Assembly: GCF_000964005.1 (NCBI RefSeq)
Contig: NZ_JXYP01000021.1
Location: 364,336 to 428,335, forward strand
From: Williamsia herbipolensis
GTDB lineage: Bacteria > Actinomycetota > Actinomycetes > Mycobacteriales > Mycobacteriaceae
Reading direction: 5' to 3'
Length of the DNA: 64,000 nucleotides
Both the position numbers and the translations under genes were made by a program. Positions 49,560 to 58,776 of this stretch are shown here, piece after piece (positions within the stretch are counted from its first letter, which is position 1; each line of letters opens with the position of its first letter). Under the pieces are notes generated by a model that saw nothing but the letters and a program-made list of their open reading frames with translations, was not told the origin of the DNA and ran no database searches.

Positions 49560-51407
49560 ATGCCGCCGTTGAGATCACGCACCACCACTCACGGACGCAA
49601 CGCCTCCGGCGCACGCTCCCTGTGGCGCGCCACCGGGATGACCGACGACGACTTCGGCAAGCCGATCGTCGCGATCGCCAACTCCTACACCCAGTTCGTG
49701 CCCGGACACGTGCATCTCAAGGACGTCGGCGAGATCGTTGCCGACGCGGTCCGCGCCGCGGGCGGCGTGCCGCGCGAATTCCACACCATCGCCGTCGACG
49801 ACGGCATCGCGATGGGCCACGACGGCATGCTCTACTCGCTGCCCAGCCGCGAGATCATCTCCGACTCCGTCGAATACATGGTGAACGCGCACACCGCCGA
49901 CGCACTGGTCTGTATCTCCAACTGCGACAAGATCACTCCCGGCATGCTCAACGCGGCCATGCGGCTGAACGTGCCGACGGTCTTCGTCTCCGGCGGGCCG
50001 ATGGAGGCCGGCAAGGCGGTGTCGGTGGGGGGTGTCGTGCACCCGTCGTCGGATCTGATCACCACCATCTCGGCCTCGGCGAACGACGCCGTCGACGACG
50101 AGGCGCTCAAGGCCGTCGAAGAGGCCGCGTGCCCCACGTGCGGATCGTGCTCGGGCATGTTCACCGCCAACTCGATGAACTGCCTGACCGAAGCGCTCGG
50201 ACTCGCGTTGCCGGGCAACGGTTCCACGCTGGCCACGCACGAGGCACGCCGCGCGCTGTTCAGCCGTGCCGGCACCGTGATCGTCGAGGCCGCGACGAAG
50301 TTCTACCGCGACGACGATTCCTCGGTGCTCCCCCGCAGCATCGCCACCACGGCGGCGTTCGGCAACGCCATGGCGCTCGACGTCGCCATGGGCGGATCGA
50401 CGAACACGGTGCTCCACGTCCTCGCCGCCGCACAGGAAGGCGAGGTCGCCGATTTCGATCTGTCGGTGATCGACGACATCAGCCGCCGGGTCGCGTGCCT
50501 GGCCAAGGTCTCCCCCAACTCCGACTACCACATGGAGGACGTGCACCGGGCCGGCGGAATCCCCGCCATCCTGGGCGAACTGCGCCGTGCGGGGCTCCTC
50601 GACGACACCACGTCCACGGTGCATTCGCCGACGATGGCGTCCTTCCTCGACGACTGGGACATCCGCGGTGGCACCGCCACCGCCGAGGCGATCGAGTTGT
50701 TCCACGCGGCCCCGGGCGGCGTCCGCACCACCACACCGTTCTCCACCGACAACCGGTGGAGTTCGCTCGACACCGACGCCGCGGGCGGATGCATCCGCGA
50801 TCTCGAGCACGCCTACACCGCCGAGGGCGGCCTGTGCGTGCTCACCGGCAACGTCGCCGCCGACGGCGCGGTGCTCAAGACCGCGGGCATCGACGAGGAG
50901 CTGTGGCATTTCGAGGGTCCCGCGCGCGTCGTGGAGAGCCAGGACGAGGCCGTGCAGGTGATCCTGAGCAAGACCATCCAGGCCGGCGAGGTCCTCGTCG
51001 TCCGCTACGAGGGGCCCGCGGGCGGTCCGGGGATGCAGGAGATGCTGCACCCCACGGCCTTCATGAAGGGCACCGGCATGGGCCGCAGGTGCGCGCTGGT
51101 CACCGACGGTCGGTTCTCCGGCGGTTCGTCGGGGCTGTCGGTGGGCCACGTCTCCCCCGAGGCCGCGGCCGGCGGCGTCATCGGACTGATCGAGGACGGC
51201 GACAGGATCCTCATCGACGTCGCCACCCGCCGCCTCGAGGTGCTCGTCGACGACGACGTCCTCGCCGAACGTCGCGCGAAGATGGAGGCGTCCGAGCGTC
51301 CGTGGCAGCCGAGGGCCGAGCGCGAACGCAAGGTCACCACCGCGCTGCGGGCGTACGCCGCCATGGCGACCTCGGCCGACAAAGGTGCTGTGCGACAGGT
51401 CCGCTGA
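49560..51407 (+). CDS. ilvD: Dihydroxy-acid dehydratase
   Basis: 615 residues. [13 protein letters not shown] and [22 protein letters not shown] provide the iron-sulfur cysteines, and [17 protein letters not shown] the C-terminal signature. It dehydrates dihydroxy acids in isoleucine and valine synthesis, downstream of IlvC. Full length. In M. tuberculosis ilvD is elsewhere, so its position beside ilvBNC here is a local arrangement. Confidence 0.96.
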   Translation: MPPLRSRTTTHGRNASGARSLWRATGMTDDDFGKPIVAIANSYTQFVPGHVHLKDVGEIVADAVRAAGGVPREFHTIAVDDGIAMGHDGMLYSLPSREIISDSVEYMVNAHTADALVCISNCDKITPGMLNAAMRLNVPTVFVSGGPMEAGKAVSVGGVVHPSSDLITTISASANDAVDDEALKAVEEAACPTCGSCSGMFTANSMNCLTEALGLALPGNGSTLATHEARRALFSRAGTVIVEAATKFYRDDDSSVLPRSIATTAAFGNAMALDVAMGGSTNTVLHVLAAAQEGEVADFDLSVIDDISRRVACLAKVSPNSDYHMEDVHRAGGIPAILGELRRAGLLDDTTSTVHSPTMASFLDDWDIRGGTATAEAIELFHAAPGGVRTTTPFSTDNRWSSLDTDAAGGCIRDLEHAYTAEGGLCVLTGNVAADGAVLKTAGIDEELWHFEGPARVVESQDEAVQVILSKTIQAGEVLVVRYEGPAGGPGMQEMLHPTAFMKGTGMGRRCALVTDGRFSGGSSGLSVGHVSPEAAAGGVIGLIEDGDRILIDVATRRLEVLVDDDVLAERRAKMEASERPWQPRAERERKVTTALRAYAAMATSADKGAVRQVR

Positions 51408-51410
51408 GCC

Positions 51411-52742
51411 TCAGCGCACCACGGCGGGATACGTGCAGCTGTCGGGTAGGTCGACGAAGGAGCACAGCGCCGGTGCGCGCGTCGGCCGATATCCGGCGGG
51501 CACGCCGCGATCGGCGATGATCTGCCGGTAGGCGGCGACCGCCGGAGTCGGCCTGCGGGTCAGTGACGGGTCACCGGCGACGTCGACGGTGTACAGGCCG
51601 AAACGGGTTGTGTAGTCACCCCATTCGTAGTTGTCGGTGAGACTCCAGTAGTTGTAGCCGACGACGTCGACACCGTCGGCAACGGCCCGTTGGATCCAGT
51701 ACACGGTGTCGCGCAGGTGATCGGCTCGGCGGTATCCGTCGGGGCGGCGCCCGGCGGCGTCGGTGGCCAGGCCGTTCTCCACCACGTACAGCGGCACCCC
51801 GGGGAACTCACGGGCGACATGCCGTAGGACGTAGTAGATCGCCTCGGGCGCCTGGCTGCTGCGTGCGAAGTCGCCGGTCGCGCTCGCGGCGGTGCTGTAG
51901 TCGAGCAGGGAGACCGAGTAGTAGGCGTCGATGCCGATCACGTCGAGCGTGCCCGCCATCCGGCTCGGGAACAGTCCTTCGAGGAAGGCCTGCACACCGG
52001 GGATCGGGAAGAAGGCGAGGTTCGAGGTGACCTGCGCATCGGGCTGCACGGCATGGATGTGGGCGTAGAGCGTGCGGTGTGCGCGCACGATGCCGTCGAC
52101 CATCCGGTTCACGTTCTGCGGGCGGACGCCGCCGAAGGTGAGTTCGCGGCGGACGTACTCGGTCGGTTCGTTGAACGTCACCCACGACGGGCGGGCCCAG
52201 GCGTAGCGATCGATCACCTTTGTCGCGAACCCGATCAGGTCGTCGGCCATGCCCGGCCGGTTCCACCCGCCCCGGTCGACCTCCCATCCGGGGTGGACCC
52301 AGTGGTTCAGGGTGATCATCGGGGTCATCCCGGCCGCCACGATCCCGCCGATCACCCTGTCGTAGAACGCCCAGGCGGCCGGATCGTCGCGGCCGGGTGC
52401 GGGTTCCACCCTCGACCACTCCACCGACACGCGGTAGACGGAAACGCCCAGCGCCCGCGCGTGGGCGATGTCCTCGGGGTACCGATGGAAGAAGTCGACG
52501 GCGTTCCCGACCGGCTCGACGACCTGCCCGCGCGCTCCGTAGCGCGTCCAGTTCGAGTCGCGGTTGTGCCCCTCGGTCTGGAAACCCGACGATGCCACCC
52601 CGAATCGAAAGCCCGAACTCAGCTGCGCGACTGCAGATCCGGACGACGGCGCGGCGACGGCGGCGGGCGGAACGGCGAGGAACACCCCTGCGGACAACCC
52701 GCCCACCATCAGGACCGAGAGGAGACGACGCCACGTGCTCAT
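51411..52742 (-). CDS. Secreted GH1 family beta-glucosidase
   Basis: 443 residues from ATG 52742. A Sec signal peptide (residues 1-31, hydrophobic core LLSVLMVGGLSAGVFLAV, cleavage near AVAA) is followed by a GH1 barrel. The acid/base glutamate is in WVTFNEPTEYV and the nucleophile in LYVVENGLA. YGARGQ and NYWSLTDNYEW are substrate-site motifs. Secretion is unusual for GH1 and suggests use of extracellular glycosides. The final 30 residues after the barrel contain two cysteines. Confidence 0.9.
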   Translation of the reverse strand: MSTWRRLLSVLMVGGLSAGVFLAVPPAAVAAPSSGSAVAQLSSGFRFGVASSGFQTEGHNRDSNWTRYGARGQVVEPVGNAVDFFHRYPEDIAHARALGVSVYRVSVEWSRVEPAPGRDDPAAWAFYDRVIGGIVAAGMTPMITLNHWVHPGWEVDRGGWNRPGMADDLIGFATKVIDRYAWARPSWVTFNEPTEYVRRELTFGGVRPQNVNRMVDGIVRAHRTLYAHIHAVQPDAQVTSNLAFFPIPGVQAFLEGLFPSRMAGTLDVIGIDAYYSVSLLDYSTAASATGDFARSSQAPEAIYYVLRHVAREFPGVPLYVVENGLATDAAGRRPDGYRRADHLRDTVYWIQRAVADGVDVVGYNYWSLTDNYEWGDYTTRFGLYTVDVAGDPSLTRRPTPAVAAYRQIIADRGVPAGYRPTRAPALCSFVDLPDSCTYPAVVR

Positions 52743-52984
52743 GAGCGATCCCGTTCGTCGAACGACCCGGACGAATGTCGAGCGTTCCCGGACTCCGACA
52801 CACCGGCCACTCCGGGACTTTATCGCTCCCACCGTCCGCGGATCGGTGATCGAGACGGTAGGGTGTCAAATGCTGTACGCCGAGTTGGCGGCAGCGGAGC
52901 GGTGAGATCCAGGTCGCACCGGCTCCGAACGGTTTCGCCCGGGGGGACTGAGGCGAACAGACATTCCTGTGGGGGGAATCGGTA

Positions 52985-54664
52985 ATGGATCGCCGCTCGT
53001 TCATGAAGCTGTCCGCTGCGTCGATGGCGGCAGCGGGTATCCCGTCGCTCGCGACGTCACTCGCGGGTACCGCCTCGGCGGCACCCCGGCGGTACGGACG
53101 CTACGAGAAGCTGGTCCCCGAGATCTTCCGCCCGGTTCCCGCACCGCGGCAGCACTCCGAGGCCATCGTCATCGGGTCGGGTTTCGGCGGCGCGGTGAGT
53201 GCACTGCGTCTGGCGCAGGCCGGGATCCAGACCACCGTTCTCGAGCGTGGCAGCCGGTGGCCGCACGACCCGCGGCGTGAGATCTTCGGCGCCGACGGCC
53301 GTCAGTACTGGCACGCGCCGCAGTCACTCGCCGACGACTCCCTCGGCCCGAACGGTCCGTCGTCCCTCACCATCCCCGCCTACGGCCAGGCGATCGGCGC
53401 GATGACCGGGATCGACGACTTCGGTGGTCTCGCCGAGATCAGCTGGCACCACAACGCGGGCCTCATCTGCGCGGCCGCCGTCGGCGGTGGATCGAACATC
53501 TACATCGGCATCACCGTCGCCTCACGGCGCGAGGGCTTCGACGCGGTCTTCCGCGGTCTGGTCGACCACGACGAGATGAGCCGCCTCTGGTACCCGAAGG
53601 CGATGGCAGGTCTCGGGGCGACGGTCGTTCCCGACGACATCTACGCCGACCGCCACTTCGACAACGGGCGTGACTTCGAACGCGTCGCGAAGGCCGCCGG
53701 GTATTCGACCTACAAGGCCGAGGGCAACTGGAACTGGGACGTGGTGCGCGACGAGATCGCCGGTCGTGCCGCACCACAGACGATCACCGGCGCCGCCTAC
53801 AACTCCAACCGATCGCTGAACTCGTTGGCGTTCAGTTACCTCCCGCGTGCCGAGGCGACCGGGAAGGCGACGATCCACCCGCGCCACGTGGTGCAGGGGA
53901 TCCACGTGGAGCGGTCGGGACGCTACGTGCTCGAGGTCGACTACGTCAGCCCCTACGGCGACGTCCTGTCGCGCCGCACGCTGACCACCGACCGTCTGGT
54001 GCTCGCCGCCGGTTCACTGGGCACCAACCGCCTGCTGGTCAAGGCCCGCGACACCGGCACCCTGCCGAACCTGAACGAGTACATCGGTGCCGGTTGGGGC
54101 AACAACGGCAACGGCAACATCGACGTCGGCGTAGGCCGCAGCAAGAAGGGCCCCCAGTCGGCGGTCGGCACCGTCGCCTTCTATGACACCTCCGGTCCGC
54201 TCGCCCGCGTCGTCGTGAACGGCTCGAACGGCCTGGGCCCCCTCGATCCGGTTCTGGCGCAGGCGAACACGTCGGTGTTCAAGGCCGGGATCACCTCCAT
54301 CGACCCGACCCGCGGGAAGTTCGAGTACCACGCGAAGAACGATCGCGTGATCCTCGACTGGCCGGGCAACGGCAACAGCCGCGTCGACGACAACTGCCTG
54401 CGCATCGGACACAAGCTCGCGGCGCACGCCGATTTCCCGGTCGAGGCCGTCGTCTACGAACCCGACGTCCTGTGGGGTCACATGTGCGGCGGGGCGACCC
54501 TGGGTCGCGCATCGGACTCCTTCGGCCGCGTGAAGGGGTACAAGAACCTCTACGCTCTCGACGGATCGATGCTCCCCGGATCAGCGGGCGCATCGAACCC
54601 GTCGCTCACCATCACCGCTCTCGCCGAGCGCAACATGGCCGAGATCGTCTCAGCCGGAGGCTGA
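52985..54664 (+). CDS. Tat-exported GMC oxidoreductase, cholesterol-oxidase-like
   Basis: 559 residues. MDRRSFMKLSAASMAAAG is a twin-arginine signal. FAD binding is by AIVIGSGFGGAVSALRLAQAG. The C-terminal part, GRVKGYKNLYALDGSMLPGSAG then SNPSLTITALAERN, matches secreted cholesterol oxidases, including the catalytic Asn. The His region reads LWGHMCGGATLGRAS, where classical enzymes have HPLGG. So the substrate could be a sterol or another hydroxy compound. It ends inside a 26-bp tandem repeat. Confidence 0.85.
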   Translation: MDRRSFMKLSAASMAAAGIPSLATSLAGTASAAPRRYGRYEKLVPEIFRPVPAPRQHSEAIVIGSGFGGAVSALRLAQAGIQTTVLERGSRWPHDPRREIFGADGRQYWHAPQSLADDSLGPNGPSSLTIPAYGQAIGAMTGIDDFGGLAEISWHHNAGLICAAAVGGGSNIYIGITVASRREGFDAVFRGLVDHDEMSRLWYPKAMAGLGATVVPDDIYADRHFDNGRDFERVAKAAGYSTYKAEGNWNWDVVRDEIAGRAAPQTITGAAYNSNRSLNSLAFSYLPRAEATGKATIHPRHVVQGIHVERSGRYVLEVDYVSPYGDVLSRRTLTTDRLVLAAGSLGTNRLLVKARDTGTLPNLNEYIGAGWGNNGNGNIDVGVGRSKKGPQSAVGTVAFYDTSGPLARVVVNGSNGLGPLDPVLAQANTSVFKAGITSIDPTRGKFEYHAKNDRVILDWPGNGNSRVDDNCLRIGHKLAAHADFPVEAVVYEPDVLWGHMCGGATLGRASDSFGRVKGYKNLYALDGSMLPGSAGASNPSLTITALAERNMAEIVSAGG

Positions 54665-54720
54665 ATCGGGTGTTCACAGCCGGAGGCTGAATCGGGTGTT
54701 CACAGCCGGAGGTTGATCGG
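54652..54720. repeat. 26-bp tandem repeat spanning the oxidase stop codon
   Basis: Two identical 26-bp units (54652-54677, 54678-54703) and a third partial unit to 54720. The unit contains the TGA stop of the oxidase gene, so copies lie in the 3' untranslated region. The third copy abuts the convergent monooxygenase stop at 54721. Confidence 0.88.
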
Positions 54721-56079
54721 CTAGCGCGAGCCGACGAGTCCCACGTTGGTCTCGTGTGCGGGCACGGGCGCGAGATCGAGGTGCCCGCGCAGGGTGTCGG
54801 AGGTGTACTCGGTCCGGAACAGACCGCGGAGGCGCAGTTCCGGGACGACGTGATCGACGAAGTCGTCGAACGTGCCGGGCGACTGGGCCGCCGAGAGGAT
54901 GTAGCCGTCGGCCTCTCCCCCGGTGAACCCCGCCTCGATCTGGTCGGCGACATCGCTTGCCGTGCCGACGAATTGCGGCAGCAACACGCCCTGGGCGTAG
55001 AGCTTGCCGATGTCGCGCAGCGAGAGGTTGTCGCGCTGCGACAGGCGTCGCGCCACATCGAACAGCCCCTGGGTGCCGCTGACCGCGATGTCCTCCACGG
55101 GCGCGTCGAGATCGTAGGTCGAGAAGTCGTGGTTGGTGTGCACCGACAGGGTGATCAGGCCCGAGATCGGATCGGCCAACTCGTTGTGGAACGCCTGCTT
55201 CTCCCGGGCGATCGACGCGGTCTCGGCGACGAACGGGATGAACGACGGCAGGATCTTCACGTCTTCCGGTCGCCGACCGACATTCACCGCACGCGACTTC
55301 ACGTCGTCGTAGTAGGCGCGCCGCCCCTCGGGGGTCGGGTCGATCTCGAAGATCGCCTCGGCCCACCGCGCGGCGAAATCCTTTCCCCTGTCCGATGATC
55401 CGGCCTGGATCAGTACCGGCCGACCCTGCGGCGAACGCGGGACGTTGAGCGGGCCCTGCACGCGGAAGAAGTCGCCGTCGTGATGGATCGCGTGGACCTT
55501 GTCCGGATCGGCGAAGAACCCGTTGGCCTTGTCCTGCACCAGTGCGTCGGCGTCCCAGCTCGACCACAGCGCGAGCGTGGTCTCGAGGAACTCCTGGGCT
55601 CGGACGTAGCGCAGGTCGTGGTCGAGATGTTCGGTGGCACCGAAGTTCACCGCTTCGGCGCTCGACAACGACGTCACGATGTTCCAGGCCACGCGACCGC
55701 GGGAGAGATGGTCGAGGCTGGCGAAGATGCGCGCCACCTCGTATGGGTGGAAGTAGGTGGTCGACTTCGTGATCGCGATGCCGAGTCGGGACGTCACCGC
55801 CGCGATGCTGGCCGCGACCACCGAGGGGTCGAGGGTCGCGCTCGCCTGCGTGCCGCGGCTCAGCGACACGTCGATACCGCTGCCGAAGTTGGTCGGCGTG
55901 GCCAACAGGTCGGCGAAGAAGACGAAGTCGAAGGTGCCGCGCTCGAGCGTGCGTCCGATCCGGTGGTAGTACTCCGGGGTCAGGAAGCCCGGATCGGAAC
56001 CGGGATGGCGCCATGCGGCGTGGGAGTGGGTGACGTGCGAGGCGATCTGGAATCCACCGAGGTGCAGTTGACGGGGCAT
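54721..56079 (-). CDS. NtaA/SnaA/DszA-family FMN-dependent monooxygenase
   Basis: 452 residues from ATG 56079. Luciferase-like TIM barrel of the long NtaA/DszA/ScmK type: FFADLLATPTNFGSG, WNIVTSLSSAEAVNFG and PVLIQAGSSDRGKDFAARWAEAIF are characteristic. These two-component enzymes use reduced FMN from a separate reductase to oxidise sulfonated, nitrilotriacetate-like or dibenzothiophene-type compounds. Gordonia includes known desulfurisers, but nothing here proves a sulfur substrate. No flavin reductase is adjacent. Confidence 0.88.
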   Translation of the reverse strand: MPRQLHLGGFQIASHVTHSHAAWRHPGSDPGFLTPEYYHRIGRTLERGTFDFVFFADLLATPTNFGSGIDVSLSRGTQASATLDPSVVAASIAAVTSRLGIAITKSTTYFHPYEVARIFASLDHLSRGRVAWNIVTSLSSAEAVNFGATEHLDHDLRYVRAQEFLETTLALWSSWDADALVQDKANGFFADPDKVHAIHHDGDFFRVQGPLNVPRSPQGRPVLIQAGSSDRGKDFAARWAEAIFEIDPTPEGRRAYYDDVKSRAVNVGRRPEDVKILPSFIPFVAETASIAREKQAFHNELADPISGLITLSVHTNHDFSTYDLDAPVEDIAVSGTQGLFDVARRLSQRDNLSLRDIGKLYAQGVLLPQFVGTASDVADQIEAGFTGGEADGYILSAAQSPGTFDDFVDHVVPELRLRGLFRTEYTSDTLRGHLDLAPVPAHETNVGLVGSR

Positions 56080-56182
56080 GCCGATCGTTCTACGGACCGG
56101 GGGCGGGCGCGACAACGCTTGCGATCACCGCGGGCGCAACGACTCTCGACCCGCTCGCCGGCGGCGGCGCTACGGTGGACAC

Positions 56183-57193
56183 ATGAGCATCCCCACCACC
56201 ACCCGGGCCGTCGCCGCGCGAGCCCCCGGTCCCGTCGACGCCTCCGACTCGTTCGTCGAGGTCGAGGTCCCGCTCGACCCGATGGGTGAACACGACCTCC
56301 TCGTGGAGGTGGCCGCGGTGTCGGTCAACCCCGTCGACCACAAGGTGCGCTCGTCCTTCGACGCCGACGACGCACCGCGCGTGCTGGGGTTCGATGCGGC
56401 CGGGACCGTTGTCGCGGTGGGTGACTCGGTGTCGCGCTTCGCCGTCGGCGACGAGGTCTTCTACGCCGGCGTCATCAACCGACCCGGCAGCAACGCGCAG
56501 TACCAGCTCGTCGACGAACACATCGTCGGCCGCAAACCGGCCTCGTTGTCGTTCGGTGACGCCGCCGCCCTGCCGCTGACGTCGATCACCGCCCACGAAT
56601 CGCTGTTCGCCCGACTGGGACTGACCGCACAGAGTTCGGGGACCCTCCTCGTGGTCGCCGGTGCCGGCGGGGTCGGATCGATGATGATCCAGCTCGCGCG
56701 GGCCCTCACCGACGTCACCGTGATCGCCACCGCGAGTCGCGAGGAGTCGCAGCAGTGGGTGCGTGACCTCGGGGCCCACCACGTGGTGCACCCGCGCGAG
56801 CTGTCGACCGCCGTGCCGGCCATCGCCCCCGGCGGCGTCGACCACATCTTCTCCCCGTACTCCGAGGGCAACGTCGAGACCTACGCCGAGATCATGGCCG
56901 TCGGCGGCGCGGTCGTCGCCATCGACGAACCCGAGGGCCTCGACACCCTGCCGTTGAAGTCGCGGTCGCAGAGTTGGCACTGGGAGCTCATGTTCTCGGT
57001 GCCGCTCTACCGGCCCACCGACGACAGCCAGCACCGGATCCTCACCGAGATCGCCGACCTCGTCGACGCCGGCCGGATCCGGACCACGGCGACCACCACG
57101 CTCTCGCCCATCGACCCCGGCACCCTGCGCGACGCGCACACCCGGTCCGAATCGGGTTCGGTCATCGGCAAGGTCGTGCTCACCCGGGGATGA
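56183..57193 (+). CDS. Zinc-free alcohol dehydrogenase / quinone oxidoreductase family
   Basis: 336 residues. GroES-like N-terminal domain (VAAVSVNPVDHKVRSSF) and Rossmann domain with VVAGAGGVGSMMIQLARAL. It lacks the structural-zinc cysteines of classical ADHs, and belongs to the NADPH-dependent quinone/enoyl reductase branch. Divergent from the monooxygenase gene with 103 bases between starts. Substrate unknown; possible electron or carbonyl metabolism partner. Confidence 0.86.
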   Translation: MSIPTTTRAVAARAPGPVDASDSFVEVEVPLDPMGEHDLLVEVAAVSVNPVDHKVRSSFDADDAPRVLGFDAAGTVVAVGDSVSRFAVGDEVFYAGVINRPGSNAQYQLVDEHIVGRKPASLSFGDAAALPLTSITAHESLFARLGLTAQSSGTLLVVAGAGGVGSMMIQLARALTDVTVIATASREESQQWVRDLGAHHVVHPRELSTAVPAIAPGGVDHIFSPYSEGNVETYAEIMAVGGAVVAIDEPEGLDTLPLKSRSQSWHWELMFSVPLYRPTDDSQHRILTEIADLVDAGRIRTTATTTLSPIDPGTLRDAHTRSESGSVIGKVVLTRG

Positions 57194-57227
57194 CGACGGC
57201 GGGCGCGGCCTCGCTATGGTGCTCCCC

Positions 57228-58049
57228 ATGACCGAATGGACAGCGTTCTCCGTCGACATCTCCGACCACGTCGCGCAGGTGACCCTGCTGGGACCGGGCA
57301 AGGGCAACGCGATGGGTCGCGCGTTCTGGACCGAGTTGCCGCAGGTCTTCGCCGAACTCGACGCCGATCCGGAGGTGCGGGCAGTGGTTCTCGCCGCATC
57401 GGGCAAGCACTTCTCGTTCGGACTCGACCTGGCCGAGATGGGTGGCGACTTCGCCCCGCTGCTCGCCGAGCGCGCCCTCGCCGGACCCCGCAGCCGCTTC
57501 CACACGCTCGTCAAGTCGATGCAGGCCTCGGTGACCGCGGTCGCCGACAGCCGTACGCCCGTGATCGCCGCGATCCAGGGATGGTGCATCGGTGGTGGCG
57601 TCGATCTGATAGCGGCGGCAGACATCCGCTACGCCAGCGCCGACGCGAAGTTCAGCGTGCGCGAGGCCAAGATCGGCATCGTCGCCGACATCGGGTCGCT
57701 GCAGCGTCTGCCCGCGATCATCGGTGAGGGCCACCTGCGGGAACTGGCCTACACCGGCAAGGACATCGATGCCTCACGCGCGGCGTCGATCGGTCTGGTG
57801 AACGACGTCCTCGACGACGCTGATGCCGCGCTGGCCGCCGCCCGCGCGACGGCCGCAGAGATCGCGGCGAACCCGCCGCTGGTGGTGCAGGGCGTCAAGG
57901 ACGTCCTCGATCGTGAGCGCGCGGCGACGGTGACCGAGGGGCTGCGCTACGTCGCGGCCTGGAACGCGGCGTTCCTGCCGTCGGAGGATCTCACCGAGGG
58001 CATCACCGCGGTGTTCGAGAAGCGCCCGGCCACCTTCCGCGGTGAGTGA
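57228..58049 (+). CDS. Enoyl-CoA hydratase/isomerase (crotonase family)
   Basis: 273 residues from ATG 57228. GKHFSFGLDLAEMGG is the first oxyanion loop and AIQGWCIGGGVDLIAAADIRYAS the second. EAKIGIVADIGSLQRLP carries an acidic residue (Asp) where dienoyl-CoA isomerases and related crotonases have one. Ends in KRPATFRGE. Likely fatty-acid or sterol side-chain catabolism. It starts 35 bases after the dehydrogenase gene, so co-transcription is likely. Confidence 0.86.
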   Translation: MTEWTAFSVDISDHVAQVTLLGPGKGNAMGRAFWTELPQVFAELDADPEVRAVVLAASGKHFSFGLDLAEMGGDFAPLLAERALAGPRSRFHTLVKSMQASVTAVADSRTPVIAAIQGWCIGGGVDLIAAADIRYASADAKFSVREAKIGIVADIGSLQRLPAIIGEGHLRELAYTGKDIDASRAASIGLVNDVLDDADAALAAARATAAEIAANPPLVVQGVKDVLDRERAATVTEGLRYVAAWNAAFLPSEDLTEGITAVFEKRPATFRGE

Positions 58050-58074
58050 CGTCCACGGCGGGTGATCGACCCGA

Positions 58075-58767
58075 TCACGCCTCGAGTTCGCCGGAGACGG
58101 TGCGTTCGAGCTGGGAGTAGGTGACCGTCGGCAACGACACCAACCCGTCGAGTTCCTCACGCGCGCGCCGGTAGGCCGCCTGCCGCTCGGCCGGGGTCGA
58201 CGCGGTGTCCATGGCCATCCGTAACAGGCCTTGTGCGCGCACGAGTCGACGCTGCTCGGATTCGGAGAAGTCGCCGCGACGTCTCCGTCGCGCCTCCGAT
58301 TCCGCGGTGTCGAACGCGACCGCGTAGTCGTGCACGGCCACCCGGTAGGCCTCCTGCGCATCGGCCAGTCCGACGAGGTCCTCCGCGACGTCGGGACGCA
58401 GCGAGTCGGCGGTGCGCTTGGCGCGGTGGAACGCGGCGGTCAGCGGCTCGCGCATGTCGGTGATCATGGGGAACTCGAGCAGGTTCACCACGTCGGTCTC
58501 GTAGGCGAACCAGCGGGCGTCGGTGTCGTCGTGTTCGGACAACAACCTGGTGATCGCCCGGAGATCCTGCTCACGGTCGACACGCGCCACGCCCTGGGCC
58601 TGTGCCGCGGCGATCTTTGCCTGCTGTTTGATGCGGTAGCGCTCGAGTCGTCGTTGCGCGCGCCGTTCGTTGGCCGCGGCGACGGCCTTGACGCCACCGG
58701 CCACGGGTCCGCCCACCACGAACACGAGCCACCAGTAGTGGCCGATGATGTCCCCGACGGCGCCCAT
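58075..58767 (-). CDS. Hypothetical protein with N-terminal membrane helix
   Basis: 230 residues. A hydrophobic segment at 8-28 (HYWWLVFVVGGPVAGGVKAV) is followed by a basic coiled-coil-like stretch (NERRAQRRLERYRIKQQ) and a helical domain with no recognised family. Nine bases separate it from the DoxX gene upstream, so the two are likely co-transcribed. It could be an inner-membrane-attached cytoplasmic factor; function unknown. Confidence 0.7.
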   Translation of the reverse strand: MGAVGDIIGHYWWLVFVVGGPVAGGVKAVAAANERRAQRRLERYRIKQQAKIAAAQAQGVARVDREQDLRAITRLLSEHDDTDARWFAYETDVVNLLEFPMITDMREPLTAAFHRAKRTADSLRPDVAEDLVGLADAQEAYRVAVHDYAVAFDTAESEARRRRRGDFSESEQRRLVRAQGLLRMAMDTASTPAERQAAYRRAREELDGLVSLPTVTYSQLERTVSGELEA

Positions 58768-58776
58768 CGCTCCAAA

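Noticed and set aside
49575..51149. 524-codon minus-strand frame opposite ilvD
   Set aside because: Antisense shadow of a clear dihydroxy-acid dehydratase; His/Arg-rich.
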